Positions 9,523-18,635 of a stretch of 64,000 nucleotides of DNA are shown piece by piece. The stretch is from NCBI GenBank assembly GCA_018434685.1, contig JAHDOV010000002.1, forward strand, positions 62,001-126,000, given 5' to 3'. Below the pieces are notes generated by a model that was not told where the DNA came from, searched no databases, and worked only from the letters and a program-made list of their open reading frames with translations. How positions within the stretch are numbered: the stretch's first letter is position 1; each line of letters starts with the position of its first letter. Made by a program: the position numbers and the translations under genes. The DNA is from Deltaproteobacteria bacterium (GTDB lineage: Bacteria > Desulfobacterota > Desulfomonilia > UBA1062).

Positions 9523-10536
9523 ATGATCATCATACTGAAACCCGGCACTGCACGGTCCGAGGCTGACGAGATCCTCGGACAGATAGAATCGGCAGGGCTC
9601 AAGCCCCTCTACATGCCCGGGACCGAGCGGACGGTCCTCGGGGCAATCGGCGATGAACGCAAACTCGCAGGACTCCACATCGAGAACCACCCCATCGTCG
9701 ATCGCATAGCGCCAGTGCTTACGCCCTACAAACTCGTGAGCAGAGAAATTCATCCCTCAGACACCCACGTGGATATCGGCGGCGTCCTCGTCGGAGCCGG
9801 GCGCTTTACGGTTATTGCAGGCCCCTGCGCCGTCGAGGGCTTGGGCCAGATGCTTGCAACGGCCCGCGCCGTAAAGGATGCGGGGGCCCACTGCCTGCGC
9901 GGAGGGGCATACAAGCCGCGCTCGAGCCCCTACAGCTTCCAGGGACTGGGAGAACAGGGGCTTCAGATCCTGCGCGATGTCGCCTTGCAGGTAGGATTGC
10001 CGGCCGTGACCGAGGTCATCGAAACCGGTGACGTGCCCCTGGTGGAAGGGTATGCCGCGGCATTCCAGGTCGGGGCAAGGAATATGCAGAACTTCCGACT
10101 CCTCAAGGCACTCGGCAGGAGCGGCAAACCCGTCATCCTCAAGCGGGGCATGTCGGCAACCGTGGAGGACCTGCTGCTGGCTGCAGAGTATATCGTCTCG
10201 GAGGGAAATCCCCGGGTGGTTCTCTGCGAACGGGGCATACGGACCTTCGAGAAGGCAACACGCAATACCCTGGACCTCAATGCCATCCCGTACATCAAGG
10301 AACACAGCCATCTGCCGGTTATTGTCGACCCATCCCACGGAACCGGGGTGCGAAACTATGTCGGGCCCATGGCAAAGGCCGCTGTCGCATGCGGGGCCGA
10401 CGGGCTCATGATCGAGGTCCACCACGACCCGAAATCTGCCCTGTCGGACGGTCACCAGTCCCTGGACCCGGACCAGTTTGCCCGCTTCATGAACGAACTG
10501 AGGCCGTTTGTCGAGGCGGCAGGAAGGGAGCTTTAG
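9523..10536 (+). CDS. aroF: 3-deoxy-7-phosphoheptulonate synthase (DAHP synthase, AroF type)
   Basis: First enzyme of the shikimate pathway: condenses phosphoenolpyruvate and erythrose 4-phosphate to DAHP. At 337 residues it is the type I-beta, KDOPS-like class. A ferredoxin-like N-terminal domain (about 1-70, MIIILKPGT) is the usual regulatory part. The TIM barrel follows, with the metal/PEP motifs AGPCAVEG (about 99-106), [29 protein letters not shown] and [15 protein letters not shown] precedes the ATG. The gene is divergent from the acyl-CoA synthetase and is not in an aro operon here. N-terminal domains of this type can bind aromatic amino acids, but the effector is not visible. Confidence 0.94.
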   Translation: MIIILKPGTARSEADEILGQIESAGLKPLYMPGTERTVLGAIGDERKLAGLHIENHPIVDRIAPVLTPYKLVSREIHPSDTHVDIGGVLVGAGRFTVIAGPCAVEGLGQMLATARAVKDAGAHCLRGGAYKPRSSPYSFQGLGEQGLQILRDVALQVGLPAVTEVIETGDVPLVEGYAAAFQVGARNMQNFRLLKALGRSGKPVILKRGMSATVEDLLLAAEYIVSEGNPRVVLCERGIRTFEKATRNTLDLNAIPYIKEHSHLPVIVDPSHGTGVRNYVGPMAKAAVACGADGLMIEVHHDPKSALSDGHQSLDPDQFARFMNELRPFVEAAGREL

Positions 10537-10555
10537 CGTTTCGGGCATGCCGTCC

Positions 10556-11428
10556 CTACCCTATCCCGGCGACCTCCCTGAAATTCTCTCCCAGGAGCCT
10601 TTGCTGCATCCCCCTGTCGGGGAAGAGCCTCTCGATCCTGCGCTTGATAAACCCGTAGTCGTATCTGCCGCCGGCGTCATGGTATCCGTACGGCCCGTCT
10701 GTCCCGAAGAGAAGACGCTCGGGACCGAGATATGCCACGGACTCGAGTGTCGCCTTCTCGCTGACATAGGATGTCTGGGACAGGTCGAAGAAGACATTTT
10801 TGTTGTCCCTGGCCGCCCTCCAGAAATCCCCGTATCCCGGGAACCCCGTGTGCGCCAGGATCAGCTTCAGGCCAGGAACGGCCCTGAGCAGGGCACCGAA
10901 ATCACCCTCCTCCCCGAAGCCTGCATGGATGAGGAGCGGCTTGCCCAGTTCTGCAAGCTTCTCCGCAACGGGTGCGAGTTCCACCGGTGCGTGGTGATGC
11001 CAGAACGGGTGGGCCTTGACCCCGACAAAGCCCGGCTCGTCCTGGTATTTCTCCAACTCCGAGACGGGATCGAACTGTCCTGACGGATTGACGAACACCC
11101 AGCCCGCAAACCGGCCGGGGAATTGCCTGACTGCATCGAACACCTCTTGATTGCCCGGGTCAGGCTTTATGGGAAACGGCTTGCCGAGAATCCTGATATC
11201 GCCCTGCGGGGTGAAGTCAGACACAAAGACCCTGCCGATCTTCCTGAGAGACCGGTGCTCCAGAAAAAACTGCAGCAGACGCAGGAGAAACCTCGGGGGT
11301 TCCGGAAACGGGGCAATCATGGAGCCCATGAGCGCAACCTTTTCAATCCCGGCCCTGTCCATCTCGGCGATGAGTTCCGGCTTGGACAGCACCCGCTCCT
11401 CCAGATGATAATGACAGTCAACAACCAT
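10556..11428 (-). CDS. Amidohydrolase family protein (TatD/ACMSD-like TIM barrel)
   Basis: Predicted metal-dependent hydrolase or decarboxylase of the Amidohydro_2 family, 290 residues. The N-terminus MVVDCHYHLE supplies the paired metal-binding His residues after strand 1. Other expected ligands are visible as VKAHPFWHHHAP (mid-protein), LLIHAGFGEEGD, LILAHTGFPG and LLFGTDGPYG, the last carrying the conserved Asp after strand 8. The start at 11428 was chosen for the AGGAGG just upstream. It is the last gene of the minus-strand run containing the RLP cluster, but a gap of about 195 bp separates it from the aldolase, so membership of that pathway is uncertain. Substrate unknown. Confidence 0.8.
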   Translation of the reverse strand: MVVDCHYHLEERVLSKPELIAEMDRAGIEKVALMGSMIAPFPEPPRFLLRLLQFFLEHRSLRKIGRVFVSDFTPQGDIRILGKPFPIKPDPGNQEVFDAVRQFPGRFAGWVFVNPSGQFDPVSELEKYQDEPGFVGVKAHPFWHHHAPVELAPVAEKLAELGKPLLIHAGFGEEGDFGALLRAVPGLKLILAHTGFPGYGDFWRAARDNKNVFFDLSQTSYVSEKATLESVAYLGPERLLFGTDGPYGYHDAGGRYDYGFIKRRIERLFPDRGMQQRLLGENFREVAGIG

Positions 11429-11623
11429 ACATCCCTCCTCTATCTCTGGGCGGTTCAGCACACAGAAACTACTCATGTCATTGCGTCATGATACCAGAAA
11501 TGACCCTAAGCATACACGACAAATAGAGGCAAATCCCCAGACACCGTGGCAGGAGAACATTACCAGCGCCATCAAAGCCTTTGTTGCCGTGCGGACAGGG
11601 CGTGTTGGTTCGCAGCTTCTGTT

Positions 11624-12319
11624 CTATGTCTTATACTTCTCCTGCGCTCTTAACGCTGCCTCGTTGACCTCATGGTCTCTCAGAGACTTTACCATCTCGA
11701 CTACCGATTCGGGAAGGGTATGGATTGTCCTGCCGGTAGAGAGCGCCAGGCAGTAAACAGTGGCCGCCTTCTCCAGAAGTTCGGCATGGAGCACGGCCGT
11801 CTCGAGGGTCTTGCCCAGGGCCAGAATCCCATGGTTTTCGATGATGTATGCATTGGCATTGTTGGACAGTTTGCCTGCCACGTTATCGGCAAGCTCCGCA
11901 CTCCCGGAAAGGGCATAAGGGATGATATCCACCACGTGGCCAAGAGAAAAGGCCACCTCATCGAAAATGGCCGGGACAGGCTCATTGATAACGGCACAGA
12001 CACTGCCGAAGACCTGGTGGGTGTGCACGATGGCGTTCACATCGGGGCGGTTGTTGTAGATGACGCTGTGCATCCCGGATTCTACAGAGGGTCTGAGCTC
12101 CCCCTCGATGACACAAAGGTCAAGGCCCACCACACAGATATCGTCTGCCGACAGGTCCTGGTACTTCACCGCAGAAGGGGTGATAGCCATGGCGGACCGC
12201 TCCATGATCCTCACGGAGACATTGCCGCCCGAGCCCCTTTCCGATCCGAAATAGCCGTGTCCTAAAAGCCAGAGGCTTGCCTCAAGCACCTCTTTCCTAT
12301 AGCTGTCATATGCTCCCAT
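11624..12319 (-). CDS. Class II aldolase/adducin family protein
   Basis: Zinc-dependent aldolase-fold enzyme of 231 residues, related to L-fuculose-1-phosphate aldolase, ribulose-5-phosphate 4-epimerase and the MtnB dehydratase. The glycine-rich phosphate-binding part is RGSGGNVSVR (28-37). Zinc ligands are His99 and His101 (HTHQVFG) and His163 (ENHG). Glu80 in SVESGMH matches the catalytic Glu position of FucA-type aldolases. All catalytic positions look intact. Whether it cleaves, epimerises or dehydrates cannot be told from the motifs. It follows the FadL-type porin gene by about 80 bp and sits in the same strand as the RLP, aminotransferase and kinase genes, so it may act on their phosphorylated product. 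Confidence 0.86.
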   Translation of the reverse strand: MGAYDSYRKEVLEASLWLLGHGYFGSERGSGGNVSVRIMERSAMAITPSAVKYQDLSADDICVVGLDLCVIEGELRPSVESGMHSVIYNNRPDVNAIVHTHQVFGSVCAVINEPVPAIFDEVAFSLGHVVDIIPYALSGSAELADNVAGKLSNNANAYIIENHGILALGKTLETAVLHAELLEKAATVYCLALSTGRTIHTLPESVVEMVKSLRDHEVNEAALRAQEKYKT

Positions 12320-12400
12320 GGATGACTGACACTCTCCTCAAAAGATATCACCAGGTCCTGGTTGTCTGTCTGCGGCCTTATTCCGCTACGATTATAAGCA

Positions 12401-13723
12401 CTAATGGGAATAATCAATCCCCAGAGCGAAATTCCACGTGGAATTCTCCATCTCCACTTCGCCCAGAGGGGTGATTATATCTTCGTCCGCCCACATCGTA
12501 TAGCTTATGCCGCAATTGAGTTTGAGGCCTTGGTTCACCGTATAGGCGAATCCAAAGCCGAGGTTCAGATTGTCCGAATACTGAACCTCAACAGCCCCTG
12601 CATTTGCGTTGTAGTATGCATCTATATCGTTCCATCTGAAAAGCGTGTACAGCAGACCTGCAGAGACCTCCAGTTCAGGCGAGACCTGATATGCCCCCGC
12701 AGTCCCGATACTCCAGCAGTCTCCGGCCAGATCGGAGATGTCTCTCCCGTCGTCCGCCCTCCCCCAGTCTGCCGCTTCCTGAAACCAGTAGTTCAGGTCC
12801 ACCTCTCCACGGAATTCCGGGGTCAAACGGTACGATACGCCCAGCCCCACCATGCCCGGAAAATCCCTTCGATCCTTTTCACCATCGATGAACAGCCCGG
12901 TGCTTTCGCTCAGGGTGTCGCCGCTTTTGATGTCGGTCTCGAGATTCAGCGCTACCGGGGTCTCCACATGAAGGGCAATATTCATTTTATCATCCGGCCT
13001 TATCTGGACGCCGAACACAGCCCCCCACCCCATATCCTTCTGCTCCACATCCACACTGAAGGGCACATCCGGGGTAGCGACCGGGCCCAGCACACCGCCT
13101 GTCACGGTAAGGTCTCCCTCGATGGTATTGGTCACGGCGATATTGCGGATGCCGGCTGCCACGGAGATCATCTCAGATACCTTGTACACCCCCCCGGCAG
13201 TCGTGGTGAGATAGATGGAGCCGGCCTTGAGACTTTCATCGGTGATGCCGGTATAAACCCCATAGAATGGACTCTCCGGGTCTGCCAGCAATCCGACACC
13301 GATGGCCCTGGTGGTGTAGGATCCATCCGGATAGTCCGCCACCGCACCTCCGCCCGGGATATAGATGCCCCCGAAAACGGACCAGTCCCCGTCTCGGTAC
13401 GAGGCGTACAGATTCGACAGGAACAGGTCGGGGCTGTCCTGCTCATAGCTCAACCCCCCGGTGCCGAGCGGATCGGTGAAGTCGTGGCTCGGGTTCCGGA
13501 AGAGAAACTGGTTGGAGACATTGAGATGGAACCCGTCGGACAGATTGACCAGGCCCGCCGGGTTGAATACCACAATGTCCGCGGCATCTGTTGCGGCGTT
13601 GCGATTGGACATGCGCACCCATTCGGCGCTCATGTTGGTCAGGTTGTCGATCTGGGCATAGCCCTCAGAGCTAGACAAAAACAGAACTGCGATAATGCCG
13701 GTAAGGATCAGGCAGTGTTTCAT
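12401..13723 (-). CDS. FadL/TodX-family outer membrane transport protein
   Basis: A 440-residue outer-membrane beta-barrel of the OMPP1/FadL/TodX family, which carries hydrophobic molecules (fatty acids, aromatics) across the outer membrane. Residues 1-23 form a signal peptide ending GYAQ. The NAATDAADIVVFNPAGLVNL segment near residue 42 matches the conserved N-terminal hatch region of FadL proteins. The rest alternates short amphipathic strands, and the protein ends GIDYSH rather than in a classical terminal Phe. AAAGGAGG precedes the ATG. It lies between the RLP and aldolase genes, which makes it a candidate entry route for that pathway's substrate; it could equally belong to general lipid uptake. 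Confidence 0.8.
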   Translation of the reverse strand: MKHCLILTGIIAVLFLSSSEGYAQIDNLTNMSAEWVRMSNRNAATDAADIVVFNPAGLVNLSDGFHLNVSNQFLFRNPSHDFTDPLGTGGLSYEQDSPDLFLSNLYASYRDGDWSVFGGIYIPGGGAVADYPDGSYTTRAIGVGLLADPESPFYGVYTGITDESLKAGSIYLTTTAGGVYKVSEMISVAAGIRNIAVTNTIEGDLTVTGGVLGPVATPDVPFSVDVEQKDMGWGAVFGVQIRPDDKMNIALHVETPVALNLETDIKSGDTLSESTGLFIDGEKDRRDFPGMVGLGVSYRLTPEFRGEVDLNYWFQEAADWGRADDGRDISDLAGDCWSIGTAGAYQVSPELEVSAGLLYTLFRWNDIDAYYNANAGAVEVQYSDNLNLGFGFAYTVNQGLKLNCGISYTMWADEDIITPLGEVEMENSTWNFALGIDYSH

Positions 13724-13973
13724 GGTTATCCTCCTTTATCATAAAATTATAACATTCATCAGAGTCAGTAGCGCCCCTGCCTCAAGAACAGAGCCCTATT
13801 GTTGTTATAATAATCATAACTGCTTAAGAAGGAATAGAGCCATTCCGGCCAATAAAATAACCTATGCGGCCAAAACATCGGGGGATGCTCCCCCATGGAA
13901 CAGAAAGCCGTCACCGTGGCCCCCAGGAGGGTACGTGAGGCAGGGAACGGCCGCAGTCGTTCCCCGCACCGGC
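13724..13973. other. Gap between RLP and porin genes with two hairpins
   Basis: No gene seen. Two perfect stem-loops lie downstream of the RLP stop: GGGAACG ... CGTTCCC (13943-13964) and GGGGGA-TGC-TCCCCC (13880-13894). Neither has a good T-run on the minus strand, so they may be weak terminators or mRNA-stabilising structures that set the porin and aldolase genes apart from the three genes upstream. Confidence 0.4.
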
Positions 13974-15281
13974 CTAGATCTTGAACTCTGTCTTCTTCTT
14001 CCAGGTGCCCAGCGCCACGCCCAGCTCTTCGTGATCCTCGCTGTATTGCTCCAGCGGGATACCCTTGAGCACGGCGTCGATGGCCTGGCGGAATGCCTTT
14101 GTACCCGCCGTGGGACCCTGGGGGTGGGCGTGGATGCCGCCGCCCGAGCCGATCATGATATCCCTGCCCAGGTTGTTGATGCAGTCAGGAACGTTGGCAG
14201 GGGTAATGCCGCCTGACGGCATGGGCAGGGTGGGCTTGAGCTTTCCGAAGGGATAGGTCAGGTTGCGGGTAGATGCCATGAAGCGGTCGTTCATGTAAAT
14301 GCCTTTTCCACCCAGGGAAAACGGCAGCACGATCGCGTCCGCACCGCACAGCCGGGGGATCTTGCCGAAGATGATGGGCGAAGCGATACCCTGATAGGGC
14401 GACATGAAGTATGCGCCCGCCAGGTCCATGTGGGCCAGTATGGGAACATTGATGGCCGGGTCTTCGGCCAGGGCCCTCATGGCCTCCGGCCCCACGGCCA
14501 GATAGTTCACCATCATGGCATTTGCCCCGGCATCGATGCAGCGTTTTGCCAGGTCGAACATGCGAGGCAGGCGGTCCGTGACGTTCACCGTATAGAGCGT
14601 GTGTTCGCCGGTTTCTTCATACACCTGCTTCTCGATGGCCATGTAGTGTTTGACCCGCTCCACGGCATCGTTGTAGCGCATGTTGGCGATGAGCTCGTCG
14701 TCCTTGATCACGTCGCAGCCTCCCATGGCCACATCCCTGAAGAGCCGGGTGCCCACTTCCAGGGGATAGCCGCTGCAGGGCTTGATCATGTTGTTGAGCA
14801 GCGGCCTGCCCTTCTCGATGCCGAGCGACTTGTACCATCCGTCGATGCCGAAGGAGGGCCCCTGGTACTGATCCAGCGTGGCCTTGGGCATCCTCAGGTC
14901 CAGGAGCTTGAAATTGGGCACCAGGGAAATGTTGCCCATGGTGGCGGTCAGCAGCATGGGCAGCTGATCTTCCACATTGGCCGAAGGAAAGGCGATCTGC
15001 AGGATGTATTCCCGCTCCTTGATATCCTCCGGCAGGCCGTACTCATAAAACGGCGCCTCGTATACGCCGATCACCTTGGCGACATGCCCGGCACGGATTT
15101 CCGGTGTCTCGCCGGGGACCGGGACCCACGTACCCGTTGTCTGTTCGATGGCAAGGATCTGGCCCATAAGCGCCATGTCCATGGACTTGTCAGCCCGGAC
15201 CCAGTACGTGGCGATTACGTGATCCTCCATATCAATACCCTCGGGCAGTGCTATGGGTTTGTCTGCAAAAGAATCCATCAT
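13974..15281 (-). CDS. RuBisCO-like protein (form IV RuBisCO superfamily)
   Basis: A 435-residue member of the RuBisCO large-subunit superfamily that is not expected to fix CO2. By eye it keeps the positions equivalent to spinach Glu60 (Glu46), Thr65/Trp66 (Thr51/Trp52), Asn123 (Asn117) and Lys175 (Lys167). It also keeps the carbamylated-Lys metal triad Lys201/Asp203/Glu204 as Lys193/Asp195/Glu196 in GGCDVIKDDE. His294 (His284) and the phosphate-binding Ser379-Gly-Gly (356-358) and Gly-rich loop (GSGGG, 378-382) remain. Lys177 is Cys169, Arg295 is Met, and the His327/loop-6 Lys334 region is not recognisable. This fits an RLP that enolises or decarboxylates a sugar phosphate using Mg2+. AGGAGG precedes the start. 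It follows the aminotransferase by 35 bp, so they share an operon. Its subgroup is not determined. Confidence 0.88.
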   Translation of the reverse strand: MMDSFADKPIALPEGIDMEDHVIATYWVRADKSMDMALMGQILAIEQTTGTWVPVPGETPEIRAGHVAKVIGVYEAPFYEYGLPEDIKEREYILQIAFPSANVEDQLPMLLTATMGNISLVPNFKLLDLRMPKATLDQYQGPSFGIDGWYKSLGIEKGRPLLNNMIKPCSGYPLEVGTRLFRDVAMGGCDVIKDDELIANMRYNDAVERVKHYMAIEKQVYEETGEHTLYTVNVTDRLPRMFDLAKRCIDAGANAMMVNYLAVGPEAMRALAEDPAINVPILAHMDLAGAYFMSPYQGIASPIIFGKIPRLCGADAIVLPFSLGGKGIYMNDRFMASTRNLTYPFGKLKPTLPMPSGGITPANVPDCINNLGRDIMIGSGGGIHAHPQGPTAGTKAFRQAIDAVLKGIPLEQYSEDHEELGVALGTWKKKTEFKI

Positions 15282-15316
15282 GGCTTTCTCCTCCTTACAA
15301 TACGTATTTTTTGCTC

Positions 15317-16720
15317 TCAGTTAACGGGAATCAGGGAAAGCACGTATTCCCAGATTTCCAGGGTCTTGTTCAGCGCCTCATCATCGTGCTGCATGCACGA
15401 GTACATCCGGGTACCGGCAAGGGTGCACAGGCCGTGGGCCATGGTGACCACCTGGTAGTCGTCCGCAATCTGTTTGCGCGTCATGATCTGGGTAAAGGCA
15501 TCGGGTGCCGACAGATCCACGGAGAAGAATGATGTGGTCACATAGTGCATGATGGAGCCGAAGTTGTAGACAAAGAATCCCAGGTCGCCGCGGGTTGAAA
15601 AAAGCGCATTCAGGGCCTTTGTGAGCCGCTCGGCATACTCGCTCGCCTTTCTCACTGCATCGTGTTGCACCATGTACTTCAGTGCATAGTAGCAGGCCGC
15701 CGTGGAGATCGGGTTCGCGGCCAGCGTGCCCCCGATATAGATCTTCTCGCCCAGGCCGCCTGCGCAGACGCTCATCACGTCTCTTCTCCCCCCCACTGCC
15801 CCGGCAGAGGGATATCCGTGGGCGATGATCTTGCCCAGCACAGTCAGGTCCGGCTTGATGTCGAAATACTTCTGGGCGCCTCCCATATCCAGCCTGAAAC
15901 CGGTGACCACCTCGTCAAAGATGAGCAGCGCTCCATACCGGTCGCACAGTTCCCTGATCCTGAGGTTCCAGTCGGGATGAACCGGATGGGCCCCGGATTC
16001 GCCGCCTATGGGCTCCACCATGATGCCTGCCACATTGTCCTTGTTGTCCTCGAAGGCCTTTTCCAGGGCATCGAAGTCATTGGGCGGCACATCCACCAGG
16101 TGGGTATAAAACTCATCCGGGATGCCTCGCGAATTGAGCGAAGCAGTGCCGGGGATGTGCAGGGAATAGACCATCTGGTCCGACCAGCCGTGGTAGCTGC
16201 CGCCGATCTTGATGATCTTCTGCCTGCCGGTAAAGGCCCTGGCGATGCGGATAGCCGCCATGTCCGCCTCGGTGCCGGACTGGAGGAAGCGGACCATCTC
16301 CACGCCGGGCATGTGAGCGATGATCTCCCGGGCAGCCAGAAGCTCGTATTCGGAGGTAAGCCCGGTGGCCGGTCCCTTATCCCGGATGATCTCGGTGATC
16401 TTTAAGTCCAGCGCTTCGAAGCCATGACCCAGGATGATGGGCGCCCCGGACATGAGATAGTCCACATACTCGTTTCCATCCACATCCCAGACACGCCATC
16501 CTTTGGCCCGGTCCATGGCCAGGGGGAACGGCTTGTTCTGGCTCAGGTTGTGCTCGACCCCGCCTGGAATGAGGCTTTTGGCCTCCTCGAAGATCTCCAG
16601 GGACCGCCTGTTGCGCGCGAAAAACAGCTCCCGCTCTCTGGCCAGGGCATCTTCGGGTATGGGTTTTGCCTGCCTGGACAGAATCTCTTTTTTTCGCCCT
16701 ATAATCTCCTGATACTCCAT
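15317..16720 (-). CDS. Class III PLP-dependent aminotransferase (HemL-like)
   Basis: A 467-residue aspartate-aminotransferase-superfamily enzyme, closest in motif pattern to glutamate-1-semialdehyde aminomutase. SGTEADMAAIRIAR (148-161) binds the PLP phosphate, FDEVVTGFR (268-276) holds the PLP-ring Asp, and GKIIAHG holds the Schiff-base Lys297. The canonical HemL context is GKIIGGG, so the Gly-Gly to Ala-His change marks a divergent member. A roughly 45-residue N-terminal extension and the operon context argue against a housekeeping HemL. GGAGGGAG precedes the ATG. It lies between the FGGY kinase (21 bp upstream) and RLP genes. Likely role: transamination or aminomutation of a sugar-derived or ketone intermediate; substrate unknown. 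Confidence 0.86.
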   Translation of the reverse strand: MEYQEIIGRKKEILSRQAKPIPEDALARERELFFARNRRSLEIFEEAKSLIPGGVEHNLSQNKPFPLAMDRAKGWRVWDVDGNEYVDYLMSGAPIILGHGFEALDLKITEIIRDKGPATGLTSEYELLAAREIIAHMPGVEMVRFLQSGTEADMAAIRIARAFTGRQKIIKIGGSYHGWSDQMVYSLHIPGTASLNSRGIPDEFYTHLVDVPPNDFDALEKAFEDNKDNVAGIMVEPIGGESGAHPVHPDWNLRIRELCDRYGALLIFDEVVTGFRLDMGGAQKYFDIKPDLTVLGKIIAHGYPSAGAVGGRRDVMSVCAGGLGEKIYIGGTLAANPISTAACYYALKYMVQHDAVRKASEYAERLTKALNALFSTRGDLGFFVYNFGSIMHYVTTSFFSVDLSAPDAFTQIMTRKQIADDYQVVTMAHGLCTLAGTRMYSCMQHDDEALNKTLEIWEYVLSLIPVN

Positions 16721-16741
16721 TGCCGTCTCCCTCCTGTTCTC

Positions 16742-18364
16742 TCACTGTTCCCGCCCGGGCAGTGCACAAACATCCGGTGCAACCCTCTTGTTTATCCGGG
16801 AGCAGACCTTCTTGTGAATCTTGTACAGGTTCAAAAATTCAGCGAATATCTCGTCGTAGAGCTTTCTCTTGTCCGGGTCGGGCCTGTATTCTGCCCTAAT
16901 CCGGATACGCCCGGGAATATCCGAAGCCGTGATGTACTTCAATGCAATCGCAGCAAGAAATGCAGCGCCCCGGGCATTGGCATAGATCGGGTCTTTCACC
17001 TGCCGGATGTTCCTGTCCAGCACGTCTGCCAGGATCTGAGACCATATGTCGGAGTTCGCCCCGCCGCCGATGAAATTGAGGTAGGCAAAGCGCCTCCCCA
17101 TGAATTTTTCCACCGGGGCAAGCAGCCACTTCTGATTGAAGGCAACGCCCTCGAACACGGCGCGGGCAATGTCCTCGCGGGTGTTTTCCAGCGACAGGTT
17201 AAAGAGTGCAGACCGGATGCGGCAGTCTTCCACCGGGGTGCGCTCCCCGTAGAGCCAGGGGGTGAAGATCACGTTGTTTGCACCGGGGCGGACCCTGGAT
17301 ACGATCCTGTCCAGGAACTTGAAGATGTCCGGGGCGTTCTCCTGCTGCATGAGCTCGTCCTTGTGATAGAGCACGTTGTCGCGCAGCCACGTCAAACACT
17401 TGCCTGCACACTCCTGCTCGTCGAGGATCAGGTACCTCCCGGGCAGCGGACTGGGAAATGACCCGATGCAATGGAAAAGGTCGGTCTTCTTGAACGGGAC
17501 ATGGGCCGAGATCCACGAAGAGGTCCCGATGTAGAGGTGCCCCTCATAGTCGCTGACCGCCCCGGACCCCACACAGGCAGAGTGCACGTCCGGCGTGCCG
17601 CCGATTACCGGAGTGCCTTGCATCAGTCCCAGTTCATCTGCCACGTGCTTTTTCAACGGTCCGAGCACGTCAACGGCCCGGATCAGGTCAGGCAGTTTTT
17701 CACTCGGGATCCCCACCTGCTTCAAGAGCTTGTCATGGTACACCACATGATCGGGGTCGCGGTTGTCAGTCACCCAGTGGAGCAGGATCGAGTCGTAGGT
17801 AGCGGCGAACCTGCCTGTCAGGCACAGGTTGATGTAGTCCTTGGGCTCCAGAAATTTGTACGTCCTGCGGTAGATATCCGGGCAGTGCATCTTCAGCCAG
17901 AGGATGTGGGCAACAGGGTCCTTGCCCGACGATGCCGGTGCGCCGCCGGTCAGCCTGAGCCAGTTCAACAGCATGAGCGGCGGATAGCCCTCGATTCTGA
18001 TGGGGCTTTTCAGTGTTTCTTTGAGCGCCTCTGATCCCCGGCAGTCCATCCAGATGATGGCGTTCATCAATGGGGAGCCCTCAGGCCCGACAGCCACGGT
18101 GCCGGACCACTGGGTGGTCACGCTCACTGCAGCGATGTCCTCAGTTGGTACAAGACCTTTTGACAGCACCGTTTTGGCCGTGGACATGATTGCATCCCAC
18201 CAGCACTTCGGGTCCTGTTCGGCACCTCCGCCGGGAAGCAGTATGACCGGGGTTTCTTCAAAGGCACTGCCCACCACCTCCCCGTATATCGAGATCAGAG
18301 CGGTCTTGGGACCGGATGTCCCCAGATCGATGGCCAGTATGAACTTGTCCTGGTTATTCGCCAT
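16742..18364 (-). CDS. FGGY-family carbohydrate kinase (xylulokinase-like)
   Basis: ATP-dependent sugar or polyol kinase of 540 residues. The N-terminal ATPase motif AIDLGTSGPKTALIS (11-25), the conserved WMDCRG near 104, the GGTPDVHSACVG block near 261 and the adenine-binding NFIGGGANSDIWSQILAD near 428 are all present. The fold is XylB-like, but FGGY specificity cannot be assigned from motifs; pentuloses, hexuloses, tetritols and sugar acids are all possible. First gene of the kinase-aminotransferase-RLP operon. AAGGA lies upstream of the ATG, and the promoter region is shared with the divergent AraC-type regulator. The last 30 residues are basic and beyond the normal domain end. Confidence 0.88.
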   Translation of the reverse strand: MANNQDKFILAIDLGTSGPKTALISIYGEVVGSAFEETPVILLPGGGAEQDPKCWWDAIMSTAKTVLSKGLVPTEDIAAVSVTTQWSGTVAVGPEGSPLMNAIIWMDCRGSEALKETLKSPIRIEGYPPLMLLNWLRLTGGAPASSGKDPVAHILWLKMHCPDIYRRTYKFLEPKDYINLCLTGRFAATYDSILLHWVTDNRDPDHVVYHDKLLKQVGIPSEKLPDLIRAVDVLGPLKKHVADELGLMQGTPVIGGTPDVHSACVGSGAVSDYEGHLYIGTSSWISAHVPFKKTDLFHCIGSFPSPLPGRYLILDEQECAGKCLTWLRDNVLYHKDELMQQENAPDIFKFLDRIVSRVRPGANNVIFTPWLYGERTPVEDCRIRSALFNLSLENTREDIARAVFEGVAFNQKWLLAPVEKFMGRRFAYLNFIGGGANSDIWSQILADVLDRNIRQVKDPIYANARGAAFLAAIALKYITASDIPGRIRIRAEYRPDPDKRKLYDEIFAEFLNLYKIHKKVCSRINKRVAPDVCALPGREQ

Positions 18365-18555
18365 CCCGTTTCCTTCATTACAGTGATCATGGCTTTAAAC
18401 AGCCCGGCACACTATTGTTTCCTACCCGGCATCATTACGAGACGCTTTTGAATCGCGCACCATCAAGGGCATTATCAACGATCCTCCCGGGAGGACAGCA
18501 CTATGTCAATGCCATAAGTGTATTCCATACAGCGCAAAAAGAACAGTGCCAGACC

Positions 18556-18592
18556 GGTCAAAAAAGTGATCAATCTGGCCAAAAATATGATA
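18556..18592. promoter_or_regulatory. Tandem half-sites, candidate AraC-type operator
   Basis: GGTCAAAAAAGTGAT at 18556 and GGCCAAAAATATGAT at 18577 are near-identical direct repeats whose starts are exactly 21 bp apart, two helical turns. That is the classical arrangement of AraC-family binding sites. They lie between the AraC-type gene and the FGGY kinase operon. A GATAG-TATG-CTATC inverted repeat overlaps the right end (18588-18601). The pair sits within about 45 bp of the regulator start, so autoregulation is also possible. Confidence 0.5.
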
Positions 18593-18635
18593 GTATGCTA
18601 TCAATATAACCAGTTTTGTTATGAGGAGGGGCAAC

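Noticed and set aside
15317-16720. Housekeeping glutamate-1-semialdehyde aminomutase (hemL)
   Set aside because: The HemL family motif pattern is present but the active-site context (GKIIAHG), the N-terminal extension and the kinase/RLP operon argue for a pathway-specific enzyme.
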